A stretch of 64,000 nucleotides of DNA from Dolichospermum compactum NIES-806 (GTDB lineage: Bacteria > Cyanobacteriota > Cyanobacteriia > Cyanobacteriales > Nostocaceae): assembly GCF_002368115.1 (NCBI RefSeq), contig NZ_AP018316.1:2198927-2262926 (forward strand). The letters run 5' to 3'. Positions 42,472 through 52,089 of the stretch are shown in pieces; position 1 is the first letter of the stretch, and each line of letters opens with the position of its first letter. The notes beneath the pieces are model-generated. The model saw only the letters and a list, made by a program, of their open reading frames with translations. It was not told the origin of the DNA and did not search any database. The position numbers and the translations under genes were made by a program.

Positions 42472-42816
42472 ATGGTGTTTGATCCTGACTTTTTGCAAGA
42501 CGACTCTGAGCAACACCCTAATCAACTTCTGAATGATCGCTTTGGGGACAACCCAAATCAATTACTGAAATATTTACAGCATCAATCTCCTGAAGTTTTA
42601 GCCCGTGTAGCCCAAGCTGTCAGCCCCGAAATTAAACAAATCATTTCCCAGAATGTCCAAGGACTCGTGGGAGTGATACCGACAGAACATTTTAATGTGC
42701 AAATTACAACAGACCGGGAAAATCTGGCGGGACTACTAGCATCCGCAATGATGACGGGTTATTTTCTCCGCCAAATGGAACAGAGGATGCAATTGGAACA
42801 TTTATCCAATCAGTAG
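42472..42816 (+). CDS. DUF760 domain-containing protein
   Basis: 114 residues matching the DUF760 pattern: NQLLKYLQHQSPEVLARVAQAVSPEIKQIISQNVQGLVGVIPTEHFNVQITTDRENLAGLLASAMMTGYFLRQMEQR. It is conserved in cyanobacteria and chloroplasts; function unknown. No signal peptide or membrane helix. The ATG at 42472 gives a typical MVFDPDFLQ start. A repeat-filled spacer follows. Confidence 0.9.
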   Translation: MVFDPDFLQDDSEQHPNQLLNDRFGDNPNQLLKYLQHQSPEVLARVAQAVSPEIKQIISQNVQGLVGVIPTEHFNVQITTDRENLAGLLASAMMTGYFLRQMEQRMQLEHLSNQ

Positions 42817-42918
42817 GAGTCAGGAGTCAGGAGTTCAACAAGAACAAAAAACAAAGAACAAAAAGAAAGTTTCTTCCCCCTCCCCAACTCCTCAACTCCC
42901 CCTGTTCCCTGTTCCCGG

Positions 42919-44121
42919 CTATTGAGGATAATTTCCCGAACGGACTTTAAAGATTTGAGTTTTCCCACTGCGGTTGACTTCTATGGTAAGAATGTCCCCA
43001 ACACTACTCGATTCGACTATCTTTTGGACTTGAGCCGCAATTTTGATTTGTTTACCATTAACTTTTTGAATCACGTCACCAGGAAGTAGTCCTCCTATCT
43101 GTGCGGGTGATTTTTCCATGACTTTTCTGATCACAATTCCCACGTCTGGCTGAATGTCTAGTTGATCTTCTGCTTTCAGTCGCTCTTTTGTAGTTGTGGA
43201 AATGTCTATCATCTCAATTCCTAAAAAAGGGTGAGCAACTTCTCCTGTGGTAAATAGTTCATTGGCTACACGAAAGGCGGTTTCAATGGGGATAGCAAAA
43301 CCAAGTCCCTGAGCATCAGCACGGATAGCGGTATTTACGCCAATAACTTGTCCTTGAGCATTTAAGAGTGGTCCACCAGAATTGCCGGGGTTAATGGCTG
43401 CATCTGTTTGGATAAAACTAACGCGCTTATTGGGAACGCCTACTTGGGCGCTAGTTCTGTCCGTAGCACTGATAATGCCAATAGTGACAGTATTATCTAA
43501 ACCTAACGGATTGCCTATAGCGATCGCCCATTGTCCAGGAATTAAATTTTGTGAATTACCTAACTTGACTATCGGCAACTTATGGGCGGAAATTTTGACT
43601 GCGGCTATATCTGTCACCGTATCAACCCCTACCACCTTCCCCTCAAAACTCCGCCCATCTTTGAGGGTAACTTGAACCGTATCTGTATCTGCCACTACAT
43701 GAGCATTAGTTAGTAACTTACCATCTTCGCTGAGTATAAATCCTGAACCTGTCCCCCGCTCAATTTTTTCTGAGGGCATTGGTTGTCCATCCTCTTTGAA
43801 AAAATGCCGAAATAAGGGATTTTTTAAAGCTTCAGTCATCGGATTTGTTACTTTACGAATTGCATTAATTCGCACAACCGCAGGACCAACTTTGCCGACA
43901 GCAGTGGCGATAAAATTGATATTATCACTTCCCGGAGTGTTAAGTATGCCATTGACAGGTTGAGGAACAATAGACTCAGCAGGTAAAGTTACTGCCACAT
44001 TTTTTAACTCTTGAAATAAAAGATTGTGCGTCCAAAAATAACGACTAACAAAGACACCACCACCAGAGCCAATTACCACCAAACCTAGATACACAGCCAG
44101 TTGTTTCCAAGATACATTCAT
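42919..44121 (-). CDS. HtrA/DegP-type serine protease with PDZ domain
   Basis: 400 residues from ATG 44119-44121 (MNVSWKQLAVYL); a frame to 44160 is possible. N-terminal membrane anchor/signal helix (LGLVVIGSGGGVFVS). Trypsin-like domain with the triad: His in LLTNAHVVADTD, Asp in DTVTDIAAVKI, Ser in AINPGNSGGPLL. One C-terminal PDZ (VGIVIRKVMEKSPAQIGGLLPGDVIQKVNG). Like cyanobacterial HhoA/HhoB/HtrA it acts in the periplasm or at membranes in protein quality control; which paralogue cannot be told. It stands alone. Confidence 0.93.
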   Translation of the reverse strand: MNVSWKQLAVYLGLVVIGSGGGVFVSRYFWTHNLLFQELKNVAVTLPAESIVPQPVNGILNTPGSDNINFIATAVGKVGPAVVRINAIRKVTNPMTEALKNPLFRHFFKEDGQPMPSEKIERGTGSGFILSEDGKLLTNAHVVADTDTVQVTLKDGRSFEGKVVGVDTVTDIAAVKISAHKLPIVKLGNSQNLIPGQWAIAIGNPLGLDNTVTIGIISATDRTSAQVGVPNKRVSFIQTDAAINPGNSGGPLLNAQGQVIGVNTAIRADAQGLGFAIPIETAFRVANELFTTGEVAHPFLGIEMIDISTTTKERLKAEDQLDIQPDVGIVIRKVMEKSPAQIGGLLPGDVIQKVNGKQIKIAAQVQKIVESSSVGDILTIEVNRSGKTQIFKVRSGNYPQ

Positions 44122-44209
44122 AATTATTAAAAATAAGTATTCGGACAAAATTAAATTCACTCGTTGAGAGAGAGAACAGGGAACGGGGAACAGGGAACAG
44201 AAAAATCAG

Positions 44210-44239
44210 TTGTGTAATTAATTCTGTCCCATTACTTAA
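44210..44239. mobile_element. Lone end of the 36551-36705 element family
   Basis: TTGTGTAATTAATTCTGTCC... is the reverse complement of the left end at 36551-36580, with flanking ATTACTTAA. A solitary end next to simple repeats suggests a decayed copy. Confidence 0.6.
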
Positions 44240-44281
44240 TGGAGATCAAGGACAGATGAAAGCTTACAGCATGAGTCAGGA

Positions 44282-44354
44282 GTCAGAAGTAAAACCTTAT
44301 TGCTGTCTGGCTTTGAATTTAGATCCTGTACCTCATTAATTTGCAATCTGCTGT
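44282..44354. repeat. Dispersed repeat, copy 2 (partner 8354-8427)
   Basis: Same orientation as 8354-8427, with GCTTTGAATTTAGATCCTG and CATTAATTTGCAA blocks shared. Confidence 0.7.
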
Positions 44355-44572
44355 ATATCTTTTAGTGTAATCAAGCAAACCTTCAGTGAACAGATCATTT
44401 GAGCGATAAATATCAAAAATTTGTCAGCATATTCGGGGATCATATCTAGTTCTTAGATTTCATCATGAATTTACTCAAAATAGGTAGTAAAAATATAAAG
44501 GAAAAACTTTATCCTATCTTTAACAATTCCCCACTAAAATCTAAAAAATTAGCGATTTCTGGACATATTTAC

Positions 44573-45466
44573 ATGAAATTTTCCTATCGTTCACTATGTT
44601 TTTTGAGTTTATTTAGCACTTTAGGGTTATTATCCACCTTATCACAATCACAAAGCGTTAATGCTAGGACGGGGAATTGTCCTGTTCCCGTGTTGGCTCG
44701 TATTCAACGTCATCAAGTTAATCGTGGTGAAACGTTAGCAAGTATAGCTAGTCGTTATAATCTATCCCCAGAAACCATTATTGGCATCAATCCATCTGTT
44801 AAGAATGGGGTGGTAAGTCCGGGTACACAATTGCAAATTCTCCCTTTTAATGGCATTGTGGTTGAAGTTCCTCGTAATCAAAGCTGGCGACAAATCGCAT
44901 CTAAATATAAAGTTCGTCCAGATACAGTCTTTGAAATCAATGGTTGTCAGAAAACTCCTAAATTTGTCTTTTTACCAATACTTCCAGAGGTAACTAATAC
45001 TACTGCTCCTACTGCCGCTACTGGGGTAATCGCTACTGCACCTAGTACCTCCGCTGGAAACGTTACTGGTTATCCCTTGCCAAGTGTTACAGAGGTGGGA
45101 TTGGCTTATGGTTGGCAATATCACCCGATAACAGGAGACGTTTTCTTTCATAGCGGCGTAGATTTGTTAGCACCTGTAAATACTCCTGTGACAGCGATGG
45201 CTCCAGGAATCGTCGTCTTTGCCAAGGAACAAGGTAGCTACGGCAAATTAGTCATTATTAACCATGCAGGTGGCTTACAAAGCCGTTACGCCCAACTTGA
45301 CAGCATCAAAGTCACTCTCGGTCAAATGGTCAACAAAGGCGATATTTTAGGAGCAGTCGGAACTACAGGACAACCAACCTCTACTCAACCCCATCTTCAT
45401 TTTGAAATGCGTTCTAACGGTTATTTAGGTTGGGAAGCCAAAAATCCCCAGGAGTTTTTAAAGTGA
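44573..45466 (+). CDS. LysM/M23 peptidoglycan endopeptidase
   Basis: 297 residues from ATG 44573, which gives a good signal peptide (KFSYRSLCFLSLFSTLGLLSTLSQSQSVNA); an upstream in-frame ATG at 44465 is the alternative. Two LysM-like segments follow (VNRGETLASIASRYNLSPETIIGIN and RNQSWRQIASKYKVRPDTVFEIN). A Thr/Ala-rich linker leads to an M23 (LytM) domain: FHSGVDLLAP (HxxxD zinc site) and HLHFEMRSNG. Exported to the periplasm, it cleaves peptidoglycan cross-links, possibly with septal function. Stands alone. Confidence 0.92.
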   Translation: MKFSYRSLCFLSLFSTLGLLSTLSQSQSVNARTGNCPVPVLARIQRHQVNRGETLASIASRYNLSPETIIGINPSVKNGVVSPGTQLQILPFNGIVVEVPRNQSWRQIASKYKVRPDTVFEINGCQKTPKFVFLPILPEVTNTTAPTAATGVIATAPSTSAGNVTGYPLPSVTEVGLAYGWQYHPITGDVFFHSGVDLLAPVNTPVTAMAPGIVVFAKEQGSYGKLVIINHAGGLQSRYAQLDSIKVTLGQMVNKGDILGAVGTTGQPTSTQPHLHFEMRSNGYLGWEAKNPQEFLK

Positions 45467-45550
45467 GGAGTCACCGAGTCAGGAGAAAGGAGTCAGGAGT
45501 CACCGAGTCAGGAGAAAGAAAGGAAGAAGAAAATGACCAATGACCAATGA
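45467..45550. repeat. GTCACCGAGTCAGGAG repeat tract
   Basis: GAGTCACCGAGTCAGGAGAAAGGAGTCAGGAGTC-type units followed by AAGAAGA and TGACCAA repeats. The tract extends into the hydrolase coding region (minus strand). Confidence 0.8.
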
Positions 45551-46577
45551 CTAATTCTTCAGTTGATTGAATAATGTGCATTCCAGCTTCTGCAAATCTG
45601 GCAAATGTGTTATTAGCCTGTTCCGTATAGTCAACTACACCAGGAACGACAACAGAAGAAGTGCAATCTTCTAAAAGATAAATTTTCTTTGCTAGGGTAG
45701 GATCTACCTGTTTAATTTCTGTTAATAAATCATCAATTGTCCAAGCGACACAATGACTTTTAGCTTGTCCTGCAATAATCACCGTATCATATTCTAAAAT
45801 TTGTTTAATTAAATTTGTGTTTTTTTGTCCAATGGGCTGGTTATCAAATCCTATTAAAACTTCGGGGCGTAAAATAGAATAATTTTCTGTTAACGGATTT
45901 TCCCCTTTTAATTCAAATTGGGTTTGACTTTGACGGGCGATACTATGAAAAAATATTGCTTCCTCTACCGATGCAACCAAAGCATGACCAATGCCACCTA
46001 ACATAGAATGATAAGGCCACACTGTTAACGGGTATTTTCCATCTTGGCTAAGTTGTTGAACATAATGAAAAGCCTGTTTTACTAATAAGTCATAATCACC
46101 ATTATTGAGACTATTAGCAATGGCTGGATTAACTTGCCAAATACCGTTTTCAATATCTGTGGGTGTAATGTTAGTTGCGGCAGGTATTGGGTGTTCTCCT
46201 TGGGAATTTATCCAGAATATAGGATGAAAGATTTGCATTGCTGTGTGAGTATCCAGTGTCGGAATAATTTTGGTAATTACTCCCAAGTTGCGATAAATAA
46301 ATGCACACAGTCTTTGATTATCTTCAACTGCACCAATTCCAGTTTGTCCACCTACAAATAATTCAAAATCGGGAATGCAAAAGGTATTTTGGACATCTAT
46401 TAATAATAGACAAATCCGGTTTTGATCTAAAGCTGCTACTGGGATGTTTTGTTGTTTGGCATAAGTTTCAGCCTCAACAGCACGTTGTTGATAAGGTACA
46501 CGCCAAACTTCACCGACTTTTGTGGGGTTGAAATGGGAGGGAATCGGTAATTGGGGTCTATTCTGGGCATTCATCAT
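45471..46577 (-). CDS. Isochorismatase-family cysteine hydrolase
   Basis: 368 residues, longer than typical nicotinamidases. CLLLIDVQNTFCIPDFELFVGG (catalytic Asp), a Lys in VKQAFHYV, and AGQAKSHCVAWTIDDLL (nucleophile Cys in KSHC) make an isochorismatase-fold triad. The last 27 residues or so (LVIGHWSFSSSFLSPDSVTPDS...) are encoded by an antisense-oriented simple-repeat tract, so the true C-terminus has probably been extended by repeat expansion. Substrate unknown; a nicotinamidase-like amidase role is possible. The gene converges with the M23 gene and stops 5 bases past its end. Confidence 0.85.
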   Translation of the reverse strand: MMNAQNRPQLPIPSHFNPTKVGEVWRVPYQQRAVEAETYAKQQNIPVAALDQNRICLLLIDVQNTFCIPDFELFVGGQTGIGAVEDNQRLCAFIYRNLGVITKIIPTLDTHTAMQIFHPIFWINSQGEHPIPAATNITPTDIENGIWQVNPAIANSLNNGDYDLLVKQAFHYVQQLSQDGKYPLTVWPYHSMLGGIGHALVASVEEAIFFHSIARQSQTQFELKGENPLTENYSILRPEVLIGFDNQPIGQKNTNLIKQILEYDTVIIAGQAKSHCVAWTIDDLLTEIKQVDPTLAKKIYLLEDCTSSVVVPGVVDYTEQANNTFARFAEAGMHIIQSTEELVIGHWSFSSSFLSPDSVTPDSFLLTR

Positions 46578-46608
46578 GAAAATACGCTTTAATCCTATGT
46601 AGTGATTT

Positions 46609-46845
46609 CTAATCCTTGTCTAACTTGTGATCATCCGGAAAAGGGAGGACCGGTAAGCGATCGCCTCGTAATAATTCTTCACTTGCTTCACCCAGGCTGA
46701 TTAATGCCTCGCTTGTAGCTTTCTGAGCTATAACTAACATCAGCATAGACACTGTACCAATTTGTAAAATACAAGACGGAGAAATTGTGAATGCAATCAA
46801 ATTTAATCCAGATTGGGAAAATAACTGTTGGTTTAGGGATGGCAT
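46609..46845 (-). CDS. Small hypothetical protein
   Basis: 78 residues, not recognised. A hydrophobic middle (LNLIAFTISPSCILQIGTVSMLMLVIAQKA) could be a helix or buried strand, and the end is acidic (LPVLPFPDDHKLDKD). It starts 32 bases before the hydrolase gene on the same strand, so the two may share transcription. HIP1 (GCGATCGC) lies in the frame. The ATG at 46843-46845 has weak context. Probably a conserved cyanobacterial small protein, uncertain. Confidence 0.5.
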   Translation of the reverse strand: MPSLNQQLFSQSGLNLIAFTISPSCILQIGTVSMLMLVIAQKATSEALISLGEASEELLRGDRLPVLPFPDDHKLDKD

Positions 46846-47281
46846 TGTAATTCTTAGTAATTAGTAAACAAGTAAAATAGGCAAAAAAGTCAATTGTCAG
46901 TTCAGGAGCGAGAATTTATCAAAGTGCAATAATGTCAGAGCTATGCCTACGATATATTACATCAATGTTAACAACAGAAAGATGTAGCAGGAAACATCGA
47001 AAAAGGTTAAAAGTATTCTTGTGTCTGATAATACTGCCCAATATTAGACATCTTTTATGTTAGGACTTACGGAGGGTACTGACTTCTGACTGGGACTAGA
47101 CCATTTGTTCCTACTACTGACTCGGTGAATTCTTCCATACCACCATCTTGATCAATTTTGCAAGCTGCGAAGGTAACAAAATTATTTAAAAAAAATGGCA
47201 AAATGTGATAACTCTATGATTCTAGTTGACAAGTACAGCCAAAATTCCCCCATACAACCTTGCTGTTAAATTCCACCGCCC
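46846..47281. promoter_or_regulatory. Leader region of the DUF1574 gene
   Basis: 436 bases with no convincing gene. It holds a TTAGGACTTACGG motif at 47059-47071 (IS-end-like, shared with 18 and 12989) and a CTGACT simple repeat. The gene's promoter must lie here but cannot be resolved. Confidence 0.45.
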
Positions 47282-50200
47282 ATGAAAACAGTATTACTTG
47301 ATGATCGTCAAAATTCCTTAGTGCAATGGGTAAGCCAAGCAACAGGTATAAATACTTTCGGAGTAAAAGTCCGATTGCTAGGTAATGACCTACATATTCT
47401 CTGTGAAAACGCTGAATGTCCACAACGTTGGCAAACCTTGTCGGAGTTACTGCAAGCACTACAGCAAACAGATGTAGATACCCTCACCAATGACGAACAA
47501 CCGTCAATATACCAAGTATTAATTTATGGTCGAAAAAAAGGGGAACACCGTCCTGAATGGTGTCATCGGGTGTACTTGAATCAACTGGAGCGACATTTGG
47601 AACAGGTAGAACAGGCACTATTGGCACAGACAGAAACGCCTATAAGCCCCGGTGGCTCACTGATTATCTCTAATGAAAGTTTGGCACGTCAAGGGGATGG
47701 GGATGCTATTGCTCGCTATTTGAGCGAACATCTCAGCCATTTAGGTATAGCAATACAGGTAAAAATTAACCCCTTTCCGGTGAAAAATAACTCTCAGATT
47801 GTCGCTAATCGTCTTTGGGTATTTTGTCAGTCTAGCTATAGCCCTGATCCATCATTATTGGCAGAAACGGTAGCCCAAAAGCTCAGACATTTGCAGCTTG
47901 TTGGTTATCAGGATGCCATTATTGTTGCCCAGGTTCGAGGGGAAACTGAGCCAGATTGGCGGGTAAGAGTAGATTTGACACCGCCAGAGGTGATGTTAAA
48001 AGAATGGGCGCGGTGGGGAGATGTGCAAGCGATCGCTAGAATATTAACTGAGGAATTATTAAGCCTCAAAATAGCACTGCAAACTTCCCTCAAAGAATCT
48101 ACCTTACACATCTTCTGCACCCCAGCTTTTGATCCCCTAGAAACCGCACCCGCACCCGATAAAACAACTGCCCTACAAGCCATTGTCCCCATTCTCGAAA
48201 ATATTGCTCCTCAATCCATCATCTCAGCCGCCATATACGGACAAAAAACCACAGACAAACAACCAACTTGGATAGATTGGGTATCTTTACCAGCATCTGA
48301 GCATCCCTTCCTACTTACATCTGCCTTGGAGCTTGCCCGTGCAGGCGATCAACCAGCAATCATTTTTTTACTAGAGCGACTACTCAATCCCAACCTAGAT
48401 TGGCGATTGAAAACCGGTGGTATCCGGGTACTACTAGTTCGCAAAGAAGACTTATTACACATAATGTGTGATGCTCCCGTTTGTCCTACACGTCATCAAG
48501 TTTCTAGTAAAGTGACTCAATTTATCCGCCAACTGAAAATTTCTGGTATTACTGGTGTCCATGTTTATGGTCGTCGTGCTGGTGACAAAGAACCCGTATG
48601 GCATCATGGGGCTGATCTAGAAGAACGTTCTCGATTAGTTCCCGAAGCAACACCAGAATTTGCCGCTACATCAGAATATGTAAATTCCCTAATGATAGAT
48701 GAAAACAGTGAAGAAATTTTGCGTCCCGATTTAACCAATAAAAAAGTAAAAAGTTTTCTCAAAGAAGCATCAAAGAATTGGGTGCTAAATACCAATCAAT
48801 CAATCAGAAATTTACTTTTAAACAGTCAATTATTTACACCATATAATCAAAAAACAGATGAAAATCCCGATAATCAAGGAATTGGCAGCGGGATGATTTG
48901 GTTAGCATTAGGATTACTTCTCGCCTTACAAAGTGATTTTATGTTAGGCTACGTCGTCGCACATACTGTTAAAAATTCACCAAAAGCTAGTAATAATATT
49001 GTTTCACCACTATCCTCACAAGCACAAGCATCTTCACTATCACCAAATAATCAGAAAACATCATTTTCAAATCAACCGGGGACAACAGAATCACTTAATA
49101 ATAATCCATCCGCTTTTAATGCTTCTGGATTCATTAATGATAACGATTCTCAATCGGAAAATTTACCAGCCGGACCATTAAAAGAAAAAGCCACTTCTAC
49201 AGCTATTTTATTAGCAGCCAGATCACAAATGCCCAGTTTTAATGCTAGGCAATTAGATGAACAATTAGCTCTATATAAGCAGCGGTTAGCCACAAAAAAA
49301 CGTCCCCCAGATGTCTTAATTATTGGTTCTTCTCGCGCACTAAGAGGAGTTGATCCTGTAGCCCTTTCTAAAGCTTTAGCATCCCAAAACCATAGCAACA
49401 TTGATATATTTAACTTTGGCATTAATGGAGCAACAGCACAAGTCGTTGATGTAATCATCCGTCGGGTTTTACAACCCCAAGAACTACCAAAAGTAATTTT
49501 ATGGGCAGATGGTTCTCGTGCCTTTAATAATGGGAGAGAAGATATTACTTTCAATGCCATTGAAACCTCACCAGGATACAAAAAAATATTACAAAAATCT
49601 CAAAGAAAATTTAAAGCTAATGAAGGTAATAAAAATCCAGAAGATCCAACAGAAAAAATTAGTAATAAACCCAAGATAGAAGTAGAAGATACTAATATCT
49701 ATCAAACCACTGACGATTGGTTAAATCAGTCTGTAGCTAATTTATCTGCTAGTTATAAAAACCGTGATCAAATTAAAATTCTTCTCCAAAAACAACTTCA
49801 ATATCTACCTTTTAGCTATCAAAATTCCCCAGTTAAATCAAAAGTTTATATCACCCATGATTCAGAAATAGACAATAATTCTTCTCTCCGAGGAGTTGAT
49901 TTTGATGGATTCTTACCTTTATCTATTCGCTATAATCCCACCACATACTATCAACAACATCCTAAAGTTTCTGGAGATTATGATAATGATTATAAATCTT
50001 TTCAATTAGCAGGTAAACAAGATCAGGCATTCCATTCCATGTTAGAGTTTACCAAAAATAATAATATCTCTCTCGTCTTTGTGAATATGCCTCTGACTTC
50101 AGATTATTTAGATCCTGTACGCACCAAATATGAGCAACAATTTCAAGAGTATTTATTAACCTTTACCAATTATCCTCAATTTATCTATCGTGATTTAAGT

Positions 50201-50320
50201 CAGCTATGGCCAAAAGCAAATGATTACTTTTCAGATCCCAGTCATCTCAATCGTTATGGTGCTTATGAAGTATCCAAGAAACTAGCTATAGATCCAATGA
50301 TTAGCTGGCCAACAAAATGA
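47282..50320 (+). CDS. Large DUF1574 (SGNH-like) protein with four N-terminal repeats
   Basis: 1012 residues. The first ~455 residues are four repeats of about 105-115 residues, each ending in a YGR/VRG...PxW...L strand: LHILCENAECPQRW..., LWVFCQSSYSPD..., LHIFCTPAFDP..., LHIMCDAPVCPTRHQ.... A TM helix follows (about 537-558). The C-terminal half is DUF1574: VLIIGSSRALRGVDP (Ser, about 680), NFGINGATA and FSDPSHLNRYGA (Asp/His, about 984-987), an SGNH/AlgJ-like acyltransferase layout. The next gene is an AlgI-like MBOAT, so the pair probably O-acylates an exported polysaccharide. The role of the repeats is unknown. Confidence 0.85.
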   Translation: MKTVLLDDRQNSLVQWVSQATGINTFGVKVRLLGNDLHILCENAECPQRWQTLSELLQALQQTDVDTLTNDEQPSIYQVLIYGRKKGEHRPEWCHRVYLNQLERHLEQVEQALLAQTETPISPGGSLIISNESLARQGDGDAIARYLSEHLSHLGIAIQVKINPFPVKNNSQIVANRLWVFCQSSYSPDPSLLAETVAQKLRHLQLVGYQDAIIVAQVRGETEPDWRVRVDLTPPEVMLKEWARWGDVQAIARILTEELLSLKIALQTSLKESTLHIFCTPAFDPLETAPAPDKTTALQAIVPILENIAPQSIISAAIYGQKTTDKQPTWIDWVSLPASEHPFLLTSALELARAGDQPAIIFLLERLLNPNLDWRLKTGGIRVLLVRKEDLLHIMCDAPVCPTRHQVSSKVTQFIRQLKISGITGVHVYGRRAGDKEPVWHHGADLEERSRLVPEATPEFAATSEYVNSLMIDENSEEILRPDLTNKKVKSFLKEASKNWVLNTNQSIRNLLLNSQLFTPYNQKTDENPDNQGIGSGMIWLALGLLLALQSDFMLGYVVAHTVKNSPKASNNIVSPLSSQAQASSLSPNNQKTSFSNQPGTTESLNNNPSAFNASGFINDNDSQSENLPAGPLKEKATSTAILLAARSQMPSFNARQLDEQLALYKQRLATKKRPPDVLIIGSSRALRGVDPVALSKALASQNHSNIDIFNFGINGATAQVVDVIIRRVLQPQELPKVILWADGSRAFNNGREDITFNAIETSPGYKKILQKSQRKFKANEGNKNPEDPTEKISNKPKIEVEDTNIYQTTDDWLNQSVANLSASYKNRDQIKILLQKQLQYLPFSYQNSPVKSKVYITHDSEIDNNSSLRGVDFDGFLPLSIRYNPTTYYQQHPKVSGDYDNDYKSFQLAGKQDQAFHSMLEFTKNNNISLVFVNMPLTSDYLDPVRTKYEQQFQEYLLTFTNYPQFIYRDLSQLWPKANDYFSDPSHLNRYGAYEVSKKLAIDPMISWPTK

Positions 50321-50416
50321 TTAAATAAGGAATAGGGAATAGAGAATAGATGAGCAAATATTCTTTATCCTAACTCCTAACTTCGTCACAAATTCAAAAT
50401 TATCAATTAATAAACA

Positions 50417-51916
50417 ATGAAATTTATATCAATTTTTTATGGGCTTTTTTTATTGAGTGTTTTAGGCATCTACTGGACTGTTAATTTAGCAAATATAAGA
50501 TTATGGATATTGTTAATAGCCAGCCTTCTATTTTACGCATCTTTGAATATTCAATATTTACCATTACTTTTAACACTAATTTTTATCAACTTCTATCTAG
50601 GTTTAGAAATTGGCAGTAATACTTCACAAGGAAAACATTCTCAAAACTGGAATTTATCTAATGAGGAATGGCAATTTTCTCAAGCTGACTGGAATCAACG
50701 CCGTCTTAAATTATTGTGGATTGGCATAGGTTTTAATGTTTTTATTCTTTTAGGCTTTAAATACATAAATCATTTTCTAAATTTAGTTTTTAATCAGCCA
50801 ACAAGTTCACCAGAATCATTGATTAAGTTAGTTGCACCTCTAGGGATTTCTTTCTTTACCTTTGAATGTATTGCTTATTTAATAGATATTTATCGTGGCG
50901 CTCAGGCTGCTACTAAATTTATCCAATTTGCCACATATAAATTATTTTTTGCTAAACTAATTTCTGGACCCATTACTCGTTACCATAATTTAGCGATTCA
51001 ATTTGATACCCTCAGATTTCCCAGCATTGATAGAGTTGCTGAAGGAATGTGGTTAATTGCTAGAGGTGCAGTTAAAAAAGGTATCCTCGCTGATAATTTG
51101 GGTATATTTGTAGATTTATGTTTTGGTAACTTACAAAGGGCAGGTAGCACAGATTTATGGTTAGCTACCTTTGCTTATGGCTTACAGTTATATTTAGATT
51201 TCAATGGTTATGTTGATATTGCTCGTGGTAGTGCTTTACTATTTGGGTTGGTTTTGCCGGAAAACTTTGATTTTCCTTACTTCAGTACAAGTATTGCTGA
51301 TTTTTGGCGACGCTGGCACATTACATTAGGTGATTGGCTACGTAATTATCTTTACTTTCCTTTAGGTGGTTCTCGACGCGGATTAATGCGTACCTGCGGA
51401 AACTTATTGATAGTTATGTTAGTAGCTGGTATTTGGCACGGTTCAGCTTGGGGTTTTATTATTTGGGGTCTATTGCATGGTATCGCTTTAGTAGTTCATC
51501 GTCTCACAGTTGTACTCAGCGATCGCTTGACAATTCTTAATTCATTTTGGCAAAATCCGCTAGGAGTTATTTTTGCTTGGCTTTTAACACAAATCATGGT
51601 TTTCACATCTTGGATTTGGTTTCGTCTCCCCAACCCCCAAGATTCCGCTTTAGTGATCAAAAACCTTTGGGGTCATGCCGGTGATCAACAATTTTCAGAA
51701 AAAATCTATGTAGAAGCCTTAAACATAAGTCAGTACCAACTCTCTTATTTGTTGGTAGTCATAGCTTTACTAATGTTTACAACTTATGTTCTTAAGCGAG
51801 GCATGAAACTAGAATTTAGCTGGCCAATTAAAATTGTTTTTGTTCCCCTATGTTTTTATGCAGTTTGGTTACTAGCTCCTGAGGGGAGTTTACCTTATAT
51901 ATACTTTGATTTTTAG
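50417..51916 (+). CDS. MBOAT family O-acyltransferase (AlgI-like)
   Basis: 499 residues, about 11 hydrophobic helices. LRNYLYFPLGGSRRG and GIWHGSAWGFIIWGLLHG (catalytic His) are the AlgI/MBOAT signature, and LYLDFNGYVDIARGSALLFG the conserved D-GY. AlgI-type proteins receive an acyl group and pass it across the membrane to an SGNH partner, here DUF1574 96 bases upstream. It most likely acetylates a cell-surface glycan. The gap holds simple repeats only, so co-transcription is likely. Confidence 0.92.
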   Translation: MKFISIFYGLFLLSVLGIYWTVNLANIRLWILLIASLLFYASLNIQYLPLLLTLIFINFYLGLEIGSNTSQGKHSQNWNLSNEEWQFSQADWNQRRLKLLWIGIGFNVFILLGFKYINHFLNLVFNQPTSSPESLIKLVAPLGISFFTFECIAYLIDIYRGAQAATKFIQFATYKLFFAKLISGPITRYHNLAIQFDTLRFPSIDRVAEGMWLIARGAVKKGILADNLGIFVDLCFGNLQRAGSTDLWLATFAYGLQLYLDFNGYVDIARGSALLFGLVLPENFDFPYFSTSIADFWRRWHITLGDWLRNYLYFPLGGSRRGLMRTCGNLLIVMLVAGIWHGSAWGFIIWGLLHGIALVVHRLTVVLSDRLTILNSFWQNPLGVIFAWLLTQIMVFTSWIWFRLPNPQDSALVIKNLWGHAGDQQFSEKIYVEALNISQYQLSYLLVVIALLMFTTYVLKRGMKLEFSWPIKIVFVPLCFYAVWLLAPEGSLPYIYFDF

Positions 51917-52027
51917 AGGTGAATTTTCTGCTGCAATTCCTGTAAATCTCATTACATTAGGAAAACATATAACTGATATAACTAATACTAATTTTAATTA
52001 TCTTTACAAATTTAAACTTATCCTCTA

Positions 52028-52064
52028 ATGTTGTATTCAGGTAGGCAAAACAACCTACCAACAT
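52028..52064 (+). promoter_or_regulatory. psbA 5' leader hairpin
   Basis: ATGTTG (52028) and AACAT with GGTAGG (52040) and CCTACC (52054) form a bulged stem-loop about 25 bases before the psbA ATG. It may affect translation or mRNA stability, a common feature of psbA leaders; not verified. Confidence 0.5.
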
Positions 52065-52089
52065 CATAAGAAAATAAAGCAATCATAAA

